From assembly GCF_000003605.2 (NCBI RefSeq), contig NW_003158724.1, positions 574,094 to 615,044 of the forward strand: a stretch of DNA of 40,951 bases. Reading direction: 5' to 3'. Source of the DNA: Saccoglossus kowalevskii (lineage: Eukaryota > Hemichordata > Enteropneusta > Harrimaniidae). Under the pieces are notes generated by a model. That model was not told the DNA's origin and did no database searches. It worked only from the letters and a program-made list of their open reading frames with translations. Of the stretch, positions 35,794 through 40,951 are shown piece after piece. Made by a program: the position numbers and the translations under genes. Within the stretch, counting starts at the first letter, position 1. Every line of letters starts with the position of its first letter.

Positions 35794-36951
35794 GCTGCTA
35801 GACTGTATGTGTAATAAAAATTGGCAATTAGGACACAAATAAACGTTCTTGTATCACTTTATCATGGATGTACAATAATAAAATTGATCAAATGGTCGCC
35901 TTTGATGTGCATGATGTATGCGATGAATCATTTATAATTTGTGATTTAGAGATGGTCTCTTCATAAATGTTCAACATTTAAACTTATAACATGGTTATAA
36001 AATTTCCAGTAAAACATGAGTCGTTAATGTGATAAAACCAGTTTTAAGATTTGCAGTCTCATGGATATACATGGTGATAGTCGTAAATTTTCGCTTTGTG
36101 TTAATGTTGAACTTGAACTTAATGTTCAGTGATAAAACAAGTATCGTTGAGAGAAAACCACTTGTATTGTGATACCATTAGAAAACATAGACCGTGTATC
36201 ATAGTTAGATTGTCTCTCAAATTCCTGTATGCTGTAGAGCATACATGACTATAAATGAAGGATTATTAAATTAAACTCAAATTTGAATTGTTTGAACCAT
36301 TATACTGTCTGTGTCAATTAATATCACCATTCTCTATGTACATGTACATTAATGTCTTGGGGTTGTCTCATATCTCAAGCTTGTATAGTCTAAGGTGCAT
36401 CCAATCAGCCTCAAAGAAATCATTGAAATACAAAATGTTGACTGTACTGAACGGATGACAGGATGATGTCCTCATTTACTCAAATATACATGTAATTGTT
36501 AATATGGATAATTCTTTTTAAATGTGCTCGTTATCAGTTTGTTTAACATTGTCATTCTGAATAAGAAACTCACCTGATGCAAAAATTGTACAGACCCATA
36601 AACAGTTCATCCTGAAGTCAAGTGAGAGTTTGTTTCCCCGGAGACGAGGATGATGACATTTTATCTGTTAATAATGTTGAGAGAAGAATTGAATTTCCCT
36701 GTGCATGATTTTATTAATGGTCCAAGGTCCCAGGGGTTCACACTGAACTTGGAAATGCTATAATGTCATTTCGTACAAGTGCTTGTTGACATCTTGCCGT
36801 TGTAGGTGCTTCTGCCATCTCCTTGACATTTATAAAATGTATCAAAACTCTACAACTGACACCCATGTGCTGTGCAGGTCTGTCTGATTAACTGCTTGAA
36901 GATAACAAAGCATCTGTTCATTATAGGTGGCTGACATCTAGTGTGTTTTAC

Positions 36952-37275
36952 TTCTTCTCAAAAACTACAAGCCCAATTGTTTTGTAATTTGATATGTACC
37001 TTGGGTGTTCTCCATATGACAATAACTTCATGATCGCTCTCTTTATTAGCTGCGCTGTGGACTTGACAGAGCTGAGCTGTTCATATTACTAATTGTCCGT
37101 CATCTTCCAACTTTGCATTTTTGACATCTTCTTAAAAAAGACGAAAAAGCCCAATTGCTTTGATATTTTATATGTAGACACCTTGAGTGGACCTTAGTCA
37201 GATTTGTTCATTTTGTGACGATACCTTTCTCTAATTTCAGTGAATATTTTTGGTAAAAAAATGCTTTTTTAAACT
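36952..37275. repeat. Dispersed repeat R1, copy 2
   Basis: Fuller copy of R1. It shows internal repetition: GCCCAATTG(T/C)TTTG occurs at about 36971 and again near 37149, so the unit itself looks like a decayed tandem pair. Confidence 0.75.
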
Positions 37276-37282
37276 GTCAATC

Positions 37283-37430
37283 TACAATGTATACAGCAGA
37301 GTGTATATTAATTTTAACCCTTTTTTCTCTACTACTTATTTGCATTTTTAATACAGCAAATACGGTCACACAAGATCATCTCAATAAATGGTGGTCAATA
37401 AAATTTTATGTTGAATTTAAGGTGAATTTA
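37283..37430. repeat. Dispersed repeat R2, copy 3
   Basis: Contains GTATACAGCAGAGTG, CAGCAAATACGGT, CAAGATCATCTCAATAAA and GGTCAATAAAATTTTA. It follows R1 directly, as R2 copy 2 follows R1 copy 1, so R1 and R2 may be one composite element. Confidence 0.65.
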
Positions 37431-37487
37431 AAATGCTATTTTCAATATTCTCATTCTTTCAACTTCTTGTTTCATTTCTATCATCAG

Positions 37488-37651
37488 TGACTTCAAGTCT
37501 GATTATCTTGTCTGTGATTGTTTGATGGCCTGGATTCCTAAGTGGACTAAAAATAACAAACGCAATATAGCCGATACAACCACCTGTGTCTATCCAAGAG
37601 CTTTAAAAGGGGAAAAATTAAGGGAACTTCGTAAAAGAGATCTTCATTGCG
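37488..37651 (+). CDS. ADGRA3: ADGRA exon: LRR C-terminal cap (LRRCT)
   Basis: A 164-nt exon between TCATCAG and GTAAGT, entered in phase 2 and left in phase 1. About 54 residues begin VDFKSDYLVCDC and include MAWIPKW, TTCVYPRAL and DLHC. Four cysteines (the CxC pair, the one before VYP and the last) give the usual LRRCT disulfide pattern, capping the hydrophobic core of the LRR solenoid. YLxCDC, a W-x(4)-W spacing, TxCVYP and the closing Cys agree with the ADGRA2/3 cap. The basic stretch before the last Cys (LRELRKRD) is more charged than I recall for the vertebrate proteins. No frame break. Confidence 0.94.
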
Positions 37652-38384
37652 GTAAGTGAATAAGAAATATTTGAGTTACAAACAGAAAAATTAAAAAATT
37701 GAAAATTGATCTCTTTCAGATATTTTATTTATCTGCTGTTTGAGTCAAAAACTACAATATGTGTTTCATTCAGTGCTTTAATATGATGTTATTATCATCT
37801 TATATCACACACTCTTATAGATTAGTTTGGAAATGAACCAAATTGCTTTCATTCAGTCAGCAAAAAAAAAGTTACAGTACACACTGAAGGAAACAGAGCT
37901 TTTAAAAGCAATAATTCAGAATCCATCTTGAACTAGCTCACCATACATTAAATCTATCTGACAAGCAACCCAAACATCGATTTATGGATTTTACTATTAA
38001 TATTTGTTGGTGGGCACATGCTTGTCTTGGCATTAACTTCTACGCAATTTACTTCAAGGTATCCACGCAGAATATTGTATACAAGAATAACACACCTCAA
38101 ACAATGGCTGTTTCTGAACACGTGATCCATTCCAAATTCCAACTCATACTCATAGAAAACAATAACTCTTTTAAATCTAATATCTTGTCATGTTACGGTA
38201 TACATTCATGATGTTGTTGTACACAACTATCTTGTTATTGCAAACATGACAAATGCTCTCCATAATATGATGTTTGCACACGATATTAGGAAGCATGTAC
38301 AAACCTTCTACATTTTAACTTTAATATAAAATATTAATTCTTTAGGACATTTATAATAAAAATACTCGTATTTCAAATTTTCAG
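37652..38384 (+). other. Intron between LRRCT and Ig exons
   Basis: Begins GTAAGT and ends CAAATTTTCAG; 733 bp. No repeat, element or coding signal was seen. The two short frames around 37954-38211 overlap on opposite strands and are chance. Confidence 0.85.
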
Positions 38385-38753
38385 ACTATCCTTTGGAGCT
38401 GCCCGTGTTTGACTTGTCACCTCTTAACAATCAAGTTGTGTTTCTTGGTGACACATTGCCAATGACGTGCATGGCAACTTACCTCGATGAGTCTACGAGA
38501 ATGTCATGGTTTAAAGACTTGAAAGAAGTCAAACAAAACGCATCTGCAGGAATTGGAGTAGAGGAACACATATCTCGTGATAGGTCCATAATAACAAGCA
38601 AGTTGATAGTACATAACTTAGTGATGAGTAATGGTGGTTTATGGGAATGCCGTGTGTGGACGTCAAGAGGAAATGACTCGCGTGCTGTCAGTATAATCGT
38701 TTTAAAAGATAGTGCTGAGTTTTGTCCAAAGGAGAGCACCTCAGATAATAAAG
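38385..38753 (+). CDS. ADGRA3: ADGRA exon: immunoglobulin domain
   Basis: A 369-nt exon between AATTTTCAG and GTAATT, phase 1 to phase 1. It encodes about 123 residues. The first Ig cysteine is in LPMTCMATY, the core Trp in RMSWFKD and the second cysteine in GLWECRVW, spaced as in an I-set Ig fold. It opens with PLELP and closes with SAEFCP and DNKG, both as in ADGRA2/3. Possible N-glycosylation sites are at NAS and NDS. A single Ig domain after the LRRCT is diagnostic for the subfamily. In vertebrate ADGRA2 the LRR/Ig region mediates the RECK partnership (established knowledge). The symmetric 1-1 phase is typical of a mobile Ig module. The donor lacks the +5 G (GTAATT), so it is weaker than its neighbours. 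Confidence 0.95.
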
Positions 38754-38908
38754 GTAATTGATCTATAGAGGGCACATTTTATAACATAGAGGGCGTACTT
38801 TATCATTAATCATGATTATGAGATTATTGTTTCTTTTCTCTGTCATTTATTTATTATCATCGGAAATGCTAAATAGAAATTTGTTGATAATTGTTATTTC
38901 ACTTTCAG
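38754..38908 (+). other. Short intron between Ig and HormR exons
   Basis: 155 bp, the shortest intron of the gene; begins GTAATT and ends TTTCACTTTCAG. It holds a two-copy motif, ATAGAGGGC at about 38765 and 38787. Confidence 0.9.
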
Positions 38909-39111
38909 GCACTATATCATGGCCATTGACAGTTGCTGGTATAAAATCATATCGTCTTTGTCCGAGAGGTGCTGGTAGTGGATATACAGGTGTACCTGGT
39001 AAACCTTCAGCCAGCAGACAGTGTAACATAAATGGTAACTGGGAAGTACCAAACACATCTGATTGTCAGTATTTTAGTACTGATACCAAATGGTTAGAAG
39101 ATTTATCCTTG
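38909..39111 (+). CDS. ADGRA3: ADGRA exon: hormone-receptor (HormR) domain
   Basis: A 203-nt exon between CACTTTCAG and GTAAGC, entered in phase 1 and left in phase 0. About 68 residues carry SWPLTVAG, a Cys in SYRLCPRG, another in SRQCNING followed by NW, and a third in TSDCQYF, ending KWLEDLSL. The W-P-x-T-x-AG opening, the three cysteines and the NW pattern fit the short HormR domain of ADGRA2/3, which also has fewer cysteines than the class B hormone-receptor version. NTS before the last Cys is a possible glycosylation site. In adhesion GPCRs the HormR sits directly before the GAIN domain, as here. Confidence 0.93.
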
Positions 39112-39433
39112 GTAAGCTAAACCCTCAATCTTCTCACCACCAGTTCCTTTTTTTCATCACAAATGAGTCCCATTTATAGTCTGCTCTTTCCTTCAGAAGT
39201 AAAAAAACCACATTTTTTGAGTAAAAACTAAAAATTGACTTAAATTGTGTCCAAAATTATGGTTCATTTCCAGAAATAATGCAGAATTTAAGAAAAAAGT
39301 GCAGACAAATTTGGTTGAGAGAGTCTGGTGGTGATGAGGTTAGCCTATTGGTACTTCAACATGACCTGTATGTAATTCTAAAATAGTGCCTAGGTACATG
39401 TATTGAGTATTAATTTGAATTTTTCATCCACAG
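39112..39433 (+). other. Intron between HormR and GAIN exons
   Basis: 322 bp from GTAAGC to TTTTCATCCACAG. One TACATGTA lies at 39395. Nothing else was seen. Confidence 0.85.
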
Positions 39434-39577
39434 AGCAATATTAACAGTACAAATGCTTTGAGACTGGCTAAGGAACTCGAAACACAGACATCAGATGCAC
39501 ATACCTTTAGCAATGATATGGATGTGGTGTTCATAGCAAGAACAATGGAAAAGTTCAGTAAATTCATTGATCAAGAG
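39434..39577 (+). CDS. ADGRA3: ADGRA exon: start of GAIN subdomain A
   Basis: A 144-nt exon between CATCCACAG and GTGAGC, phase 0 to phase 0, encoding 48 residues. It contains NSTNALRLAKEL, SNDMDVVFIARTMEKF and ends KFIDQE. This amphipathic, helix-rich stretch (TNAxxLAxxL, FSxxMDVxFxAxxxxKF) matches the region after the HormR domain in ADGRA2/3, the first helices of the GAIN fold. NST is a possible glycosylation site. The rest of GAIN, the GPS site and the seven-helix domain must lie beyond the window end. The next exon should begin in phase 0. Confidence 0.92.
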
Positions 39578-39853
39578 GTGAGCTTCATGTCTGTATTTGT
39601 TTGTGAGAACTTTCTTTAATCTTGCATGGTTTCATTTAAATATGGAGAAATGTATGTTTTATTAAACTTATAAAAAGCTTGATGTGACAAAAAGAGATTA
39701 AATACAGCACTTGTCTCACTTACCTTCAAAGCTGTCATGATGTTTGGCTACTTGTTGAACCACAAACAGAGTTCCCCATATCTTTACAGAGATATCCTTA
39801 TAAACAAGGGGAAAAAATCCATATATATGAACGTGGATGTATTGTACATTATT

Positions 39854-40659
39854 AGTCCCTGTTCGGACGAAGTCCGAAAACGGGGACTTATAATTCGGTC
39901 TGCGTCCGTGCATCTGTGCGTCCATGCGTCCGTCCGGAGTCATATCTCAGAATCCCTTAGACCGATTACATTCATTCTTTGCATGTGCCCAGTACTTTAT
40001 GTGGGACATATGCATATGCAGTGGTTTAGCGATTTGATTCAGAATGGCCCACTGACAGCCATCTTGTTTTTTGAAAATGTTGTATTTTGGACATGCTTTG
40101 TCAGTTGTCATTCAAGCTTGGTACATAGATTATACATGTCAGGATACATGTTCATGATGATTTATTTCACAATTGGATCAAAGATGGTCGACTGGCAGGC
40201 ATCTTGTTTTTTTTTATGTGGTATCTTGGACGTGCTCTGTCAGTTTTCATTTAAATTTGGCACATATATGTACTTTATACATGTTAGGATGCATGTCCAT
40301 GACAATTTGTTTCAAAATCTGGTCAAGGGTGGCCAATTGACAGGCATCTGACTTTTTGGCCTTACTACTATATTTCCACAATTTATGTACCATTTTCATT
40401 CGTATTTGGCACATACATCATACATATCAGTGTGTTTCATAATCTGATCAAAGATGGCCGAATAACGGCTGTTTTTATTTTTGGCCATATTACTACTACA
40501 CGTAACACGTGTTTTGATGTAAATAAACAATGTGTTGTATACGCCACTTGGAACTCAAGTTTCAAGGACATGCTTGCGACAACCCCTCCGCTTTAATATG
40601 ACGAGCACAAAGAGAACTTTCAAAAATTTAACGGGGACTGTGTCATTTTCAATGACTTG
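39854..40659. mobile_element. AGTCCC-type element, copy 2 (uninterrupted)
   Basis: The 806-bp element opens with a hairpin: AGTCCCTGTTCGGAC, loop GAA, then GTCCGAAAACGGGGACT. A CGTCC-rich tract follows, then four units of about 125-145 bp, each with a TTGGCACATA-like motif and TC(A/C)AAGATGG(C/T)CGACTGGC (units near 40030, 40171, 40316, 40440). It ends in GGGGACTG, a GTCATT/AATGAC hairpin and TTG. Flanks TTATT and TTATA may be a target duplication. No transposase or reverse transcriptase is recognisable. The 204-codon + frame across it (39737-40351) is not a gene. Confidence 0.78.
40642..40656. repeat. Terminal hairpin of the AGTCCC element
   Basis: GTCATT and AATGAC pair around TTC. At the same place in copy 1 (29636-29647) the stem reads GCCATG/CATGGC. 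A T-A pair has become C-G on both sides, so the structure rather than the sequence is kept. Confidence 0.65.
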
Positions 40660-40735
40660 TTATAAATATAATTTGTTACTAAATATTGTCAGATTGAAAC
40701 TTTTTGTTCAGGGGATAGTCACCTGATAATAGTGA

Positions 40736-40951
40736 TAATGTAAGACTGTCAATGAACCAATCATGTTACTAGAAAAATATCACATGGTATGAAGATAGTC
40801 AAATGTCAAACTTTCCATGAACCAATCATATTGCTAGAATAACATCACATGATATGAAGATAGTCAAATGTCAAACTGTCCATAAACCATCATATTGCTA
40901 GAATAATATCACATGATATGAAGATAGTCAAATGTCAAACTGTCCATAAAC
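40736..40951. repeat. 65-bp tandem array, runs off the window
   Basis: Units contain GTCAAATGTCAAACT(T/G)TCCAT, AACCAATCATATTGCTAGAA and ATCACATGATATGAAGATA. Unit starts are at about 40735, 40800, 40865 and 40929 (spacing 65, 65, 64). The last spacing is shortened by loss of one base in ACCAATCAT. At least 3.3 copies are visible and the array continues beyond 40951. Confidence 0.93.

Larger units (their letters stand above)
34857..37487 (+). other. Intron between last LRR and LRRCT
   Basis: Begins GTGAGT and ends in a T-rich tract with TCATCAG. It carries two copies of dispersed repeat R1 (35110, 36952), two of R2 (35650, 37283), a hairpin at 35763-35793 and TACATGTA at 36339 and 36487. No additional LRR exon was found. 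Confidence 0.8.
26775..39577 (+). other. Partial adhesion GPCR subfamily A gene
   Basis: Gene-level entry. Seven exons with GT/AG introns join without frame break into about 365 residues: LRR, LRR, LRR, LRRCT, Ig, HormR, start of GAIN. That domain order is specific to ADGRA2/ADGRA3; ADGRA1 lacks this ectodomain. From memory, the exon peptides align one-to-one with human ADGRA3, for example YLVCDC against YLLCDC and TTCVYPRAL against TRCVYPKSL. These receptors act at the plasma membrane. Vertebrate ADGRA2 with RECK is a Wnt7 co-activator, and ADGRA3 affects planar polarity. Functions in this animal are inferred. Intron lengths are 5845, 2021, 2631, 733, 155 and 322 bp. The visible gene is incomplete at both ends: signal peptide, LRR cap and LRR1 are missing upstream, and most of GAIN, GPS, 7TM and tail downstream. 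Confidence 0.93.
39578..40951 (+). other. Intron, incomplete at window end
   Basis: Begins GTGAGC. It is mostly filled by the AGTCCC element (39854-40659) and a 65-bp tandem array (40736 to the end). No further receptor exon is seen before the window ends. Confidence 0.85.

Noticed and set aside
38479-39056. Minus-strand open frames opposite the Ig and HormR exons
   Set aside because: Shadows of real coding exons on the + strand; no independent evidence.
39737-40351. Longest gap-free open frame in the window (204 codons, + strand)
   Set aside because: It starts in intron sequence and runs through the internal tandem units of the AGTCCC element. Its repeated CF/HVH-rich translation follows those units, and no domain is seen.

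Overview
This is AT-rich, intron- and repeat-rich animal DNA. One gene is clear: the 5'/middle part of an adhesion G-protein-coupled receptor of subfamily A (ADGRA2/ADGRA3, formerly GPR124/GPR125), on the + strand. Seven exons between 26775 and 39577 encode, in order, three 24-residue leucine-rich repeats (LRRs), an LRR C-terminal cap (LRRCT), an immunoglobulin domain, a hormone-receptor (HormR) domain and the start of the GAIN region. All splice sites are canonical GT/AG and all phases agree, giving about 365 residues with no frame break. The signal peptide and first LRR (upstream) and the rest of GAIN, the seven-helix domain and the tail (downstream) are not visible. No bacterial or viral gene, tRNA, rRNA or CRISPR array was seen.

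The organism is most likely a marine invertebrate. Introns are long, base composition is low in GC, and the ADGRA exons match the vertebrate receptor at family level while diverging in sequence. The palindrome TACATGTA occurs at least 25 times, far above chance. I lean towards a lophotrochozoan or a non-vertebrate deuterostome but cannot decide between them.

Layout. 1-26774 holds no exon I can support. It is intergenic DNA or a very long 5' intron, with several short inverted-repeat transposons (9979-10059, 13976-14190, 19309-19520), a 29/31-bp minisatellite broken by a 578-bp assembly gap (10332-11290), a 1.24-kb element flanked by TTAA (22802-24049) and a two-type 65-bp tandem array (24225-24655). 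A weak candidate terminal exon of another gene lies on the minus strand at 24659-24882. 26775-39577 is the receptor gene. Its first visible intron contains a three-level nest of mobile elements (27617-29753): a MITE, split by an element beginning AGTCCC, itself split by a 1.34-kb element with 14-bp perfect terminal inverted repeats. Later introns carry a 53-bp tandem repeat, a G15 tract and dispersed repeats. 39578-40951 is the start of the next intron, with a second AGTCCC element whose terminal hairpin pairs with compensatory changes relative to the first copy, and a 65-bp tandem array running off the end.

No undescribed gene system was found. The unusual content is in the mobile elements and repeat architecture around a conserved developmental receptor gene.
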